Shown: positions 12,092-24,622 of the stretch, piece after piece
How positions within the stretch are numbered: the first letter of the stretch is position 1
Layout of the letters: every line of letters begins with the position of its first letter
Source of the DNA: Tubiluchus corallicola
Taxonomy: Eukaryota > Priapulida > Priapulimorpha > Priapulimorphida > Tubiluchidae
Length of the DNA stretch: 64,000 nt
Direction: 5' to 3'
NCBI GenBank assembly: GCA_030141605.1
Contig: JAQGDQ010000140.1
Location: 261,001-325,000 of the forward strand
Notes under the pieces: model-generated
The model's input: the letters and a program-made list of their open reading frames with translations, nothing else
Told to the model about the DNA's origin: nothing
The model's database searches: none
Position numbers and translations under genes: made by a program

Positions 12092-12870
12092 AAACCTGGA
12101 TGCAATGTGGCTTCTTGGGAAACAAATCAAGCTGCTGAATCATGATCGCAATCATTTTTCGAAAAGGAAAGGTATCACAAGGGACACTTGATAATTAGTG
12201 TTATGAATTAATTTAATGGTACAAATGTAACTTCTAAATTTGTTCAAGATTACGTGTGATGGTGTTATATTGCTAGTCTAGTAATGTATATAATTATATT
12301 GGTTATAATGATCATCATGTTCTGATCAGTCACAGGTTCAATTCCCTAAGTAGATATGAGATTCTTGTTTGTTGTATTGATTACAATGAGATTAATAATC
12401 ATTAATTGGCATTTTTCTTGCTGGCCACAAATTAGTGATTTTTGCCGCTTATTAGTAGCTAATTATTACCTTGTAAATAGTTAAGAGAATTGCTTATTTT
12501 GATAACTATGTTTTTTCGCACAGACGTTGAGAATTAAAAATAATACAATAATTGTAAAACGCGGTGTAATAGCTGCAAAATTTCATCATTAACGTTATCC
12601 TGATCTGCGGCAAACATTCATCAATGAAATGTGTGCATTAGGAAACAAAGATGTTGACTTAATATAGATTGACGTAGAGCAGGTTCTTTGTTATGCAACG
12701 TGTTTGTTTATTTGTTTAACTATATGTGCTGCTGTGATGAAAATGTTAATCTGTGATCTTTGCTGTTTTAATTGTTAACTTTTATAAATTTAAATTCGGA
12801 TCATGATCTTTTGGAGCAAAGTGTTTTTATCATTAAATTTTTGTAATTATTGCTTTTATGAGTTTTATTT
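12092..12870 (+). other. 3' UTR and downstream flank of the dehydratase-like gene
   Basis: AT-rich noncoding sequence follows the TAA. An ATTAAA hexamer near 12833 could serve as polyadenylation signal, but I cannot fix the transcript end. No other gene is visible before the satellite that starts at 12983. Confidence 0.4.
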
Positions 12871-12982
12871 GAGTGATTTTTCTTTGGTTGAATTTTTTGC
12901 AGACCTTACAGTAAACCAAAGTGCACTTTGGTAATCTGGACATATCAAATAATTAGACTAACTTTTGTGAAAAAATGAAATA

Positions 12983-15900
12983 TACCAAGTAATTTAAGTA
13001 AAACTAAACATATTAGACCTTACTTACCTATTCTTTGTAAGTAAAGAGCTTGACCAAGGTCCCCATTTCTCTTGCCAGCCTTAATCAGCCTAGTAAAAGT
13101 TTAAATTATTTTCATTCAATTTCATTTCTGTGAACTCGTGTGGGCTGTGTGCAGCTCTTCGCGTGATTTGGCATGAGGTTTTGGCCCCTAAGCTATCAAC
13201 TGCCTAACTATGATAAATAATTATTGCAAAATTTTACATTTGCATGCATTATGCCCAACAATATCATCATCACCATTATCAACAGTGTTCATGTTTCATG
13301 CCAAATCATCCCAGAACTCACCACGAGGAGGTGGCTGCACTTGAGTTCCATCTAACTAACTTAATTAAAGGTAATAATAAGATATTACCTATAGATCGAT
13401 TAAATAATTACCGTAATAAATTTGTCAAAAAAATTAATCCAGCATTGCCTACTTGCAGTTGAAGTCTAACTACGAAAGGAGAAAGGAACTGATGTTAAAA
13501 GAGCAATACTCGCTAAAAGTTAGTAAGTCTATTGTTCTACATAATATACAATGTACTAACTTAGGTGTAACATTCTAATCATGGCACGACGTGGTGGAAC
13601 GATAAATGGTCACTACCGTGATGTGAATATGAGTGATAAGATATATTTAGATAGAGTATACATTGCGTTAAATTAGGTGCAACAATCTAATCATGGCACG
13701 ACATGGTGGAACGATAAATGGTCACTACCACGATGTAAATATGAGTCATATGATATACCAAGTAATTTAAGTAAAACTAAACATATTAGACCTTACTTGC
13801 CTATTCTTTGTAAGTAAAGAGCTTGACCAAGGTCCCCATTTCTCTTCCCAGCCTTAATCAGCCTAGTAAGAGTTTAAATTGTTTTCATTCAGTTTCATTT
13901 CTGTGAACTCGTGTGTGCTGTGTGCAGCTCTTCGCATAATTTGGCATGAGGTTTTGGCCCCTAAGCTACCAACTGCCTAACTATGATAAATAATTATAGC
14001 AAAATTTTACATTTGCATGCATTATGCGCTACAATATCATCATCATCATTGTCAACAGTGTTCATGTTTCATGCCAAATCATCCCAAAACTCACCACGAG
14101 GAGGTGGCTGCACTTGAGTTCCATCTAACTAACTTAATTTAAGGTAATAAATTTGTCAAAACAATTAATCCAGCATTGCCTACTTGCAGTTGAAGTCTAA
14201 CTACGAAAGGAGAAAGGAACTGATGTTAAAAGTGCAATACTCGCTAAAAATTAGTAAGTCTATTGTTCTACATAACATACAATGTACTAACTTAGGTAAA
14301 TGGTCACTACCGTGATGTGAATATGAGTGATAAGATATATTTAGATAAAGTATACATTGCGTTAAATTAGGTGCAACAATCTAATCATGGCACGACATGG
14401 TGGAACGATAAATGGTCACTACCACGATATAAATATGAGTCATATGATATACCAAGTAATTTAAGTAAAACTAAACATATTAGACCTTACTTGCCTATTC
14501 TTTGTAAGTAAAGAGCTTGACCAAGGTCCCCATTTCTCTTCCCAGCCTTAATCAGCCTAGTAAAAGTTTAAATTGTTTTCATTCAGTTTCATTTCTGTGA
14601 ACTCGTGTGGGCTGTGTGCAGCTCTTCGCATGATTTGGCATGAGGTTTTGGCCCCTAAGCTACCAACTGCCTAACTATGATAAATAATTATTGCAAAATT
14701 TTACATTTGCATGCATTATGCGCTACAATATCATCATCATCATTGTCAACAGTGTTCATGTTTCATGCCAAATCATCCCAGAACTCACCACGAGGAGGTG
14801 GCTGCACTTGAGTTCCATCTAACTAACTTAATTAAAGGTAATAATAAGATATTACCTATAGATCGATTAAATAATTACCGTAATAAATTTGTCAAAAAAA
14901 TTAATCCAGCATTGCCTACTTGCAGTTGAAGTCTAACTACGAAAGGAGAAAGGAACTGATGTTAAAAGAGCAATACTCGCTAAAAGTTAGTAAGTCTATT
15001 GTTCTACATAACATACAATGTACTAACTTAGGTGTAACATTCTAATCATGGCACGACGTGGTGGAACGATAAATGGTCACTACCATGATGTGAATATGAG
15101 TGATAAGATATATTTAGATAAAGTATACATTGCGTTAAATTAGGTGCAACAATCTAATCATGGCACGACATGGTGGAACGATAAATGGTCACTACCACGA
15201 TGTAAATATGAGTCATATGATATACCAAGTAATTTAAGTAAAACTAAACATATTAGACCTTACTTGCCTATTCTTTGTAAGTAAAGAGCTTGACCAAGGT
15301 CCCCATTTCTCTTCCCAGCCTTAATCAGCCTAGTAAAAGTTTAAATTATTTTCATTCAGTTTCATTTCTGTGAACTCGTGTGGGCTGTGTGCAGCTCTTC
15401 GCATGATTTGGCATGAGGTTTTGGCCCCTAAGCTACCAACTGCCTAACTATGATAAATAATTATTGCAAAATTTTACATTTGCATGCATTATGCGCTACA
15501 ATATCATCATCATCATTGTCAACAGTGTTCATGTTTCATGCCAAATCATCCCAGAACTCACCACGAGGAGGTGGCTGCACTTGAGTTCCACCTAACTAAC
15601 TTAATTAAAGGTAATAATAAGATATTACCTATAGATCGATTAAATAATTACCGTAATAAATTTGTCAAAAAAATTAATCCAGCACTGCCTACTTGCAGTT
15701 GAAGTCTAACTACGAAAGGAGAAAGGAACTGATGTTAAAAGAGCAATACTCGCTAAAAGTTAGTAAGTCTATTGTTCTACATAACATACAATGTACTAAC
15801 TTAGGTGTAACATTCTAATCATGGCACGACGTGGTGGAACGATAAATGGTCACTACCATGATGTGAATATGAGTGATAAGATATATTTAGATAAAGTATA

Positions 15901-17385
15901 CATTGCGTTAAATTAGGTGCAACAATCTAATCATGGCACGACATGGTCGAACGATAAATGGTCACTACCACGATGTAAATATGAGTCATATGATATACAA
16001 GTAATTTAAGTAAAACTAAACATATTAGACCTTACTTGCCTATTCTTTGTAAGTAAAGAGCTTGACCAAGGTCCCCATTTCTCTTCCCAGCCTTAATCAG
16101 CCTAGTAAAAGTTTAAATTATTTTCATTCAATTTCATTTCTGTGAACTCGTGTGGGCTGTGTGCAGCTCTTCGCATGATTTGGCATGAGGTTTTGGCCCC
16201 TAAGCTACCAACTGCCTAACTATGATAAATAATTATTGCAAAATTTTACATTTGCATGCATTATGCGCTACAATATCATCATCATCATTGTCAACAGTGT
16301 TCATGTTTCATGCCAAATCATCCCAGAACTCACCACGAGGAGGTGGCTGCACTTGAGTTCCATCTAACTAACTTAATTAAAGGTAATAATAAGATATTAC
16401 CTATAGATCGATTAAATAATTACCGTAATAAATTTGTCAAAAAAATTAATCCAGCATTGCCTACTTGCAGTTGAAGTCTAACTACGAAAGGAGAAAGGAA
16501 CTGATGTTAAAAGAGCAATACTCGCTAAAAGTTAGTAAGTCTATTGTTCTACATAACATACAATGTACTAACTTAGGTAAATGGTCACTACCGTGATGTG
16601 AATATGAGTGATAAGATATATTTAGATAAAGTATACATTGCGTTAAATTAGGTGCAACAATCTAATCATGGCACGACATGGTGGAACGATAAATGGTCAC
16701 TACCACGATGTAAATATGAGTCATATGATATACCAAGTAATTTAAGTAAAACTAAACATATTAGACCTTACTTGCCTATTCTTTGTAAGTAAAGAGCTTG
16801 ACCAAGGTCCCCATTTCTCTTCCCAGCCTTAATCAGCCTAGTAAAAGTTTAAATTATTTTCATTCAGTTTCATTTCTGTGAACTCGTGTGGGCTGTGTGC
16901 AGCTCTTCGCATGATTTGGCATGAGGTTTTGGCCCCTAAGCTACCAACTGCCTAACTATGATAAATAATTATTGCAAAATTTTACATTTGCATGCATTAT
17001 GCGCTACAATATCATCATCATCATTGTCAACAGTGTTCATGTTTCATGCCAAATCATCCCAGAACTCACCACGAGGAGGTGGCTGCACTTGAGTTCCATC
17101 TAACTAACTTAATTAAAGGTAATAATAAGATATTACCTATAGATCGATTAAATAATTACCGTAATAAATTTGTCAAAAAAATTAATCCAGCATTGCCTAC
17201 TTGCAGTGAAGTCTAACTACGAAAGGAGAAAGGAACTGATGTTAAAAGAGCAATACTCGCTAAAAGTTAGTAAGTCTATTGTTCTACATAAAATACAATG
17301 TACTAACTTAGGTGTAACATTCTAATCATGGCACGACGTGGTGGAACGATAAATGGTCACTACCATGATGTGAATATGAGTGATA
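12983..17385. repeat. Six-copy satellite, monomer about 770 bp
   Basis: Monomers start near 12983, 13755, 14449, 15223, 15994 and 16731 (spacings about 772, 694, 774, 771, 737). Copies are nearly identical. Each contains a 13-bp perfect inverted repeat (13164-13176 and 13296-13308 in copy 1) and two diverged sub-repeats of about 115 bp starting aggtgtaacattctaatc / aggtgcaacaatctaatc. Copies 2 and 5 share one 37-bp deletion of the first sub-repeat; copy 2 also lacks 42 bp. The last monomer is cut off after about 17385. Confidence 0.93.
13244..13462 (+). other. 72-codon ORF carried by the satellite monomer
   Basis: The same 72-74 codon frame (start MHYALQYHHHH in most copies, then NHPRTHHEEVAALEFHL) recurs at 14711-14929, 15484-15702, 16256-16474 and 16992-17216; the 13755 copy has lost it by the 42-bp deletion. 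No family is recognised. Copies differ too little to test for protein-level selection, so the frame may be chance. The last copy lost one base near its end and reads two residues longer. Confidence 0.2.
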
Positions 17386-19050
17386 GAGACAGAAATTATT
17401 TATTATTAGAGCTGAGAAGAAATGTATAACTTCAGATCATTGAAGCCCAAGTTGGCACGTATAAATGATTGAACGGTAACCTGCATCTCTAAATAGATTT
17501 GCGCATGTTGTAGAAAATAAGCTAGATGGCCTTGGTCAGCTGAGACCTAGCCACAGGCCTGAACCCATCCGTGGGAATCCGTAACGACTGTCACGATTAT
17601 GAGTAAGCCAGCACATCAGTAGTAACCTCATACTTAGGCAAAAGGTTTTCAGAATTTTTCAAGCAAAATGATTGCTTTTCTGGGCAGTTTTTATAAACCT
17701 CAATGAGATCTTTCAAATTAAGTCAAATATGGTCAAAACTTATATTATACATCAATGTAATATTACTTAATTTTACCCTATTTTTCTGCTTATAATCCTG
17801 ATTAAAACATGCCATTGGGACTAGTATAATTCGGGCATTCAATGTAAGGGTTGCTGATGGAATGGAGCAATCAAATTTATTCCATTTCCATAGCCTAACG
17901 AATGGAAAAATGCAAAAACTGAGTAAATCTTGCAGACGAGCACATGATCAATTAATATAGAAAAAATACATCGCAGGCATGATGTTTGTATGTTCAAAGG
18001 CAAGCGACACAATATATTTGTTGCTTATTTATTGTAAAGCAAGGCTAACTGGCTTAGTTTCTTTATTATACTTATGTCTCGGTATTTTGTAGTGCTTTGA
18101 AACTTCATCTCTACATTTTGTTTACAGTGAAAAGTCATTTTTCCCTACTTGAAGTGTTAATTTTGTGTAAAAATAGCTGCTGCTCTTGCAAATTTGTGTT
18201 TATGAAAAAGTGAAATCAGTTTATTTGCTGGTTAGATATTATTTGTGACTGTCATGTTGTTTAGTTTACTGACAATTGTTATCCAGTATCTGGTGTTGTC
18301 CTGAATCCCGCTGGGTACATCACAGCAGAGGCGGAGCGATAGACCAATATACGTGACATCAATTGCCTAGATGCTCGATATCCTGTCTGTCCAGCTTCAA
18401 ACACAGCACAGCCTTATTATGAACTTGAGGACTTGAGGTGAGCATTGAGGTGAGTGCCTGGTTATGTTTCTGCTGAATGAGTAATCTTACGTCATTGACT
18501 TCACATCTTGTGATGAAGTTTTCCAATTTTTTCTGTTGATACTGCCATTGTACAATGTTGTCAGTTCATTCAGGTATATCCTGGGTATATCCCGTTACAG
18601 GAAAACACCTTTAGATTTGTGGCTGAGGTTTTTTCCGCATTTTTGATTTTAGTGTTCAGCAGAAAAGATTTAGTCAATTTTGCATCACTAAGCTAAGATC
18701 CTATTAAGTTTTTGTTTCATGTGGAGGTCACCACATCTGTATTTTTGCTATTTAGTTCTAAATTCTGCACATTCTTTCAGTGCATATTACTTTCATTGTT
18801 TTACCACATTTCCAAAACTATAACCCTCAAATAGCCCTGACCATCACTTGGACTGCCTCCATCACCAGTCAGAGAAATATGAGTCGAATTAGTATCTACT
18901 GTTGTAGTCGTAAGAGCATCACATACCAGCGTCTGGATCAACATTGTCCATGCCCGTAACCATCACTTCTGACTGCTTAGTTTTCAGGTTTAGATTCGGG
19001 TTCAGTGCTTTTGACCCGTTTATCTCAGTGTAAGTTGCCAAAAAAGGCTA
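17386..19050. other. Noncoding stretch, nothing recognised
   Basis: AT-rich sequence after the satellite with no exon, RNA gene or repeat that I can support. Confidence 0.5.
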
Positions 19051-19462
19051 TCAATCGGCTATCACATTAACCAGCACTGTCAAACTATACACGAATATTT
19101 GTCGTATTATCTTTTTCCTTATTTCATAAAGAAAGTTTTTAGCATCATTAAGATTGTCTCCAAATAACCAGTTAATTTTCTCCTCTGCAGTATTTCCTTG
19201 CCAATTTATCTTCTCTCTTTCTTGATCATAAAATGAGCAATGTAGTAACACATGCTTCAAATCTTCAATACTATCATTATATTGACAAACTCTTTGATTT
19301 TCAAGATTTCGGAATATAACCTCATCAGCGTACAAGCACCTACTTAGAAAAGCTAAACAAAACTTGGCACAAAAGCAATCTTAGAAAATTGCTTATGTAT
19401 TTCATGATAGCATCTGTGATAGACTTACCAAATGCCTTGGAGATGTCAAGCTTTATTAACTT
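19051..19462 (-). pseudogene. LINE remnant: RT piece plus C-terminal piece
   Basis: Reading minus, about 19462-19405 encodes LIKLDISKAFGKSI, a match to the 'LDxSKAFD' motif A of non-LTR reverse transcriptases with D changed to G. It is followed at 19335-19051 by a 94-codon frame with CQYNDSIEDLKHVLLHC and then a basic tail, the usual C-terminal 'C..C...ED..HfLl.C..y' segment of LINE proteins. The part between motif A and the C-terminus is missing, so this is a deleted, dead copy. Confidence 0.6.
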
Positions 19463-20418
19463 AGCTTCGAGTATAGCACATCAGTAATGAATCAAGAAGA
19501 GAGAAAGCTCATGCAGTACGTAGCAAAAAGTTTATTATTATTAAAAGGCAAATGCTGATTCTTTTCTCACTCTTGCATTTATTTACAGGAATAAATTAAC
19601 TGAAGTAAGCTAATTTCCATAAGGACCGAAAACATACAAATGTAGAAAAGCCTAGCCAGCGCACAAGGCAGTTCCGGTTTGCATATTTTTAAGAAGAGCA
19701 GTCATGTCATTCCATTTTGCTCAGACACTGTACGTAGATCCAGCACTGAAATCATGGAAGCAACTTTTCTAGGTGTGATGCACAGTCAAAGACTGAAGAA
19801 TCGATTTGTGGCAATGACTGCCGTATTACGACTCAGCTTTGGTAGTGTTTTACACGTCACTACTATTTAAAACTAAAAAGACCAATTTACAATTTTGCAC
19901 TGAACTGAAAACTGCAATCAGGATAATTACGTTAGGTAGACGAATTAAACCACTTTATGTGAAGTTAAACTACTAATTTGTTCTGTTTAATTAAGTAACT
20001 TCATCCTACCAATAATATTTTGTCTATTTTGTTTTTATTAATTTTGCAGCCCTAAATTTTGCCAAACACATTATGTAGTTCTCTGCTAACTTACATGAGA
20101 TTCTGTCGAAATAATAAGAGTTCTGCAAACTTGATCAGCAAACTTAACCACACTTTAGTTTAAGTGCTTACCTGTTCTTTACCTGAAAATTTTTCATATC
20201 AATAATAATTTTTGATAATTATTATGTCTATTTAGTCATAATTAATTTTGCAGTTCTAAGTCTTACTAAACACAATATCTAGTTATAAATAAACTTTGCT
20301 AGTCATCGAATTAATAAGAGTTGGCATTAATTAGACTAAATTGCAGGAAATTGCTGGATTGTAAAATACAATATAATTAAAAAATATGTATTTACTTACA
20401 TTGTATGTTTCCATAGCA

Positions 20419-21305
20419 GGTAAGATCCTGGCACGTGTCCTACTAAATCAACTGTTGCTGCACCTGGAGAAAGACCTTCTCCCAGAGAGCCAGTGTGGCT
20501 TTACATCAAGCAGAGGAATGGTAGATATGATCTTTGCTGCAAGACAACTTCAAGAGAAGTGCCAAGAACAGAACGTCAGCCTCTTCACAACATTCATAGA
20601 CCTCACCAAAGCTTTTGATACTGTCAGTAGGAATGGCCTCTGGAGGATCATGGAAAATATGGATGCCCAAAGAAGTTTATTGATATTATGCGGCAGTTTC
20701 ATGAAGGCGTGATGGTCAGAGTCCTAGATGACGGAGATATGTCTGAAGCCTTTGAATTAACAAATGGGGTAAAACAGGGCTGTGTACTCGCTCCAACACT
20801 CTTCAGCATGATGTTCTCTGCCATGTTACATGATGCTTTTGAAAACACCCAGGATGGCATTAAGATAAAATACAGAACAGATGGCAGCCTCTTCAACTCC
20901 AGGCGCTTGCTAGCTACCACAAAGACCCATGTAACCACATTCAAAGACTTTCTCTTTGCTGATGACTGCACTCTCAGTGCCACCTCCAAAGAACAAATGC
21001 AAAACAAGATGGACCACTTTGCCTCACTCAAGGAACTCAGCATGGATATCCGCTCAATGGAAACCCTTGCACAATATCGCTCAGCATGGCGGAGTGCCAT
21101 CACCACAGGGGCTAAGATAGCAGAGGCGAAAAGAATTGAGGAGGCAGAGGGGAAGCGCAGGGGACGCAAGGCATGTGATACTGCCCAACCACAGATCTGA
21201 ACACCCAGCCTCACCTGTGCCAAATGCCAGAGAAGTTTCCAGGCCAGAATTGGCCTAGTCAGTCAACTTCGAGCTCATCAAAGGAATGACAACCCCCCAA
21301 ACTGA
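20419..21305 (+). pseudogene. Non-LTR reverse transcriptase fragment, array unit 1
   Basis: Starts abruptly at GKILARVLLNQLLLHLE, then TFIDLTKAFDTVSRNGLW (motif A), a frameshift near 20690, NGVKQGCVLAPTLFSMMF, and FADDCTLSA (the catalytic YxDD-type box). At about 21025 the frame jumps from DHFAS directly to LKELSMDIRSMETLAQ, losing the thumb and post-RT region. A stop at 21198 cuts off the C-terminal CAKCQRSFQ-type zinc motif. The endonuclease and the N-terminal RT are absent. This is the LINE type common in animal genomes with a C-terminal Cys-X2-Cys motif. Not functional. Confidence 0.9.
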
Positions 21306-22835
21306 CCCTTTATCCCTGTCACTATGGTCATCTTCGATTTGAAGGACGAACATCATGTTTCCATTAAGCAAATTTATGTATTATGAAATGAAATGCTTGT
21401 ACAAAATTACAATAAAGTAAACTAAACAATGATGGGTAGATAATACCTGGTTTTTGGCAATGATGTATCCGTAAAATATTCAGTGGAAAGAGATCACACA
21501 TAAAACGTCAAAATAATAAGCTGCTGAGTAAAATTATTTGGAGTTGATGATTGATAGTAGTTTACAAAAACTTGCTCAAATCTAACAGCAAACAATTTTT
21601 ACAGACTTTAAACATTACAATTACACCAACTCCCCCACAGAACGGTTGATTTTCAATAACATTCTTTCTAGAAAGTATTATAGCTAACAAGTGTTATATA
21701 TTCTAAATAATAAAAACCTGGGGGAAATCAATAAGATTCAGTTATGTACCTGAACACGATCGTTCACTATACATAGTGTGAGTCGTGCAACATACTGTTC
21801 AGAAAATATTAAAAATAACTACTGCAAGACCAGTATCAGGTATAGACTTGATGAGGTTTTTGACTGTGTCAAAAACACTGGTATCTCATATTCAGCCGTG
21901 CAGAGTAAGTCGACCCTTAATCACACATCATAAATTGCAGCCTAGCTCAAATACTAGAGGGGCACATACAGCCAGGAGAAAATAAATACTTGTCCACTTC
22001 ACAAATTTTGATCCAGGGCTATACCGTTGCCTGAGCCCTTACCCTTAGTGTCTACTGTACAAGTTTGGCAACTCTAGGTACTCTAGTTTTGGAGTTATTC
22101 GCTGTTGTAGTGGAGAAACAATAATGAACGATTTATTTCAATAACATTCTGCAAATATTGCATAATCTTAAATAATTGAAACCTAGGGCAAATCAATAGG
22201 ATTCAGTTATGTATCTTAACAAGATTGTTTACTATGCAAAGTGTGGCTTGTGCAATAAACTGTTCAGAAAATAGTAATAATAATTACTGCAAGACCAGTA
22301 TAAGGTATAGACAAGATGGCGTTTTTGACTGTGTCAAAACCATTGATAACTTACATTCAGCCATGCACAAAAACTCAACTTCACTTAATCGCATAAACTG
22401 TGGTCCTGGCTCAAAAACAGGAGGACACAGCACTGGACAGGACACAGAACATGCATATAAACGTAGTTTCTCTTGCCTAGGGAGTATTCACTATGAGCTG
22501 CATGGATAACTCTGCGCACATGTAATTATTAAAGAAGCACGAAAATAAATATAAATAATAAAAACCGAGGACAAATCAAGAATATACTGCCACATAGCAG
22601 AATATTAAAAACATGTCAACAAGTATGACTAGACATGCAAACTTACCGGATCGATGATGTTCATGTTCAGTTCGTGACATCATATGTCCCTTTCCACTGC
22701 TCATCTGCTGCCATGATCATCCCAGAATTCCTTATCCCTTATCAAGTGCCAACATTCTTGCAGTGCATTTATTCTTCAGTTTACTGAAATAAAATAGACG
22801 AGTAAGTTCAAGATAATTTTGCTTTGGCCGTGACC
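21306..22835. repeat. 3' part of array unit 1 with paired diverged segments
   Basis: After the RT remnant come two related segments of about 440 bp (around 21600-22110 and 22130-22560). Both contain ctgttcagaaaata and actgcaagaccagtat and end in similar open frames (66 codons at 21785; 94 codons at 22225). Matching frames lie at 25540 and 28814 (94 codons) and 28379 (66 codons) in the other units. The longer frame begins MFTMQSVACAINCSENS and ends HYELHG; it has no recognisable domain. It stays open in all three units, but the copies are too similar for that to mean much. Confidence 0.6.
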
Positions 22836-23123
22836 TGATCAGCAAACCTAACCACACATTAGTTTAAGTACTTACCTGTTGTTTACCTGAAAATATTCCA
22901 TATCAATAATAATTTTTGATAATTATTATGTCTGTTTTGTCATTGTTAATTTTGCAGTTCTAAGTCTTACTAAACACAATATCTAGTTATAAATAAACGT
23001 CGCTAGTCATCGAATTAATAAGAGTTGGCATTAATCAGACTAAATTGCAGGAAATTGCTGCATTATAAAAATACAATATAATTAAAAAATATGTATTTAC
23101 TTACATTGTATGTTTCCATAGCA

Positions 23124-24622
23124 GGTAAGATCCTGGCACGTGTCCTACTAAATCGACTGTTGCTGCACCTGGAGAAAAACCTTCTCCCAGAGAGCTAGTG
23201 TGGCTTTAGAGCAGGCAGAGGAACGGTGGATATGATCTTTGCTGCCAGACAACTTCAAGTGAAGTGTCAAGAACAGAATGTCTGCATCTTCACAACATTC
23301 ATAGACCTCACCAAGGCTTTTGATACTGTCAGTAAGAATGGCCTCTGGAGGATCATGGAAAAATATGGATGGCCAAAGAAGTTTATTGATATTGAACGGT
23401 AGTTTCTTGAAGGCATGATGATCAGAGTCCTAGATGATGGAGACATGTCTGAAGCCTTTGAAATAACAAATGGGGTGAAACAGGGCTGTGTACTCGCTCC
23501 AACACTCTTCAGCATGATGTTCTCTGCCATGTTACATGATGCTTTTGAAAACACCCAGGATGGCATTAAGATAAAATACAGAACAGATGGCAGCCTCTTC
23601 AACTTCAGGGCGCTTGCAAGCAACCACCAAGACCCATGTAACCACATTCAAAGACTTTCTCTTTGCTGATGACTGCACTCTCAGTGCCACCTCCAAAGAA
23701 CAAATGCAAAAAGAGATGGACCACTTTGCATCAGCCTTCAAGAACTACGGCCTAACAATGTCTACAAAGAAAACTGAAGTTCTGTACCAACCAGCCCCAG
23801 GCGCCCCACAGATTCAGCCAAAGATCTTAGTGAATGGTCAAGAACTTATCTCTCCTGACAGCTTCACATACCTGGGGAGCACCCTTACCACAGCTGCCAA
23901 CATCGATACAGAAATCAACAACAGAATTGCCAAGGCAAGCATTTCATTTGGAAGACTCTGCTCCAACGTATGGTACAGGAGAGGCATCAGAACCACCACA
24001 AATTGAAGGTGTTTAGAGCTGCCGTCATCACCACTATTCCAGCGAATCCTGAACATTATATAGGAGACAAGTAAAACAGCTTAACCACTTTCACATGGGC
24101 TATCTGAGGAAAATCCTGCCCATCAAGTGGCACGACAAGGTGCCAGACACAGAGGTACTTAAAAGAGCTGACCTCCCCAGCATCCATACACTCCTCCTCA
24201 AAACACAAGTTCGGTGGGCAGGCCATGTGATTTGCATGCCAGACAACCGCATACCAAAGAAGATGCTTTATGGAGAACTTGTGTCTCAAAAGAGAAAGGT
24301 TGAACGACCAAAGAAACGCTTCAAAGACAGCCTGAAGGCCTCACTCAAGGAGCTCAGCATGGATATCCGCTCAATGGAAACCCTTGCACAAGATCGCTCA
24401 GCATGGCGGAGTGCCATCACCACAGGTGCTAAGATAGCAGAGGTGAAAAGAATTGAGGAGGCAGAGGAGAAGCGCAGGAGACGCAAGGCATGTGACACTG
24501 CGCAACCACAGGTCCAAACACCCAGCCTCACCTGTGCCAAATGCCAAAGACGTTTCCAGGCCAAAATTCGCCTAGTCGGTCAACTTCGAGCTCATCAAAG
24601 GAATGACAACCCCCCAAACTGA
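23124..24622 (+). pseudogene. Non-LTR reverse transcriptase fragment, array unit 2
   Basis: Same RT segment as unit 1 but with the post-RT part: motif A (DLTKAFDTVSKNGLW), VLAPTLFSMMF, FADDCTLSA, STKKTEVLYQPAPG, FTYLGSTLT, RIAKASISFGRL and RWAGHVICMPDNR, then a basic C-terminus and CAKCQRRFQ...LRAHQ. A stop lies at 23206 (gagagctagtgtgg), another at 23400 (acggtagtttc), and frameshifts at about 23610 and 24005. Clearly a dead copy. Confidence 0.92.

Noticed and set aside
13455-13530. Hammerhead ribozyme in the 770-bp satellite (cgaaagg ... ctgatgtt)
   Set aside because: The CGAAA and CTGATG elements are in the wrong order and spacing for any of the three hammerhead topologies, and no closing stems are visible.
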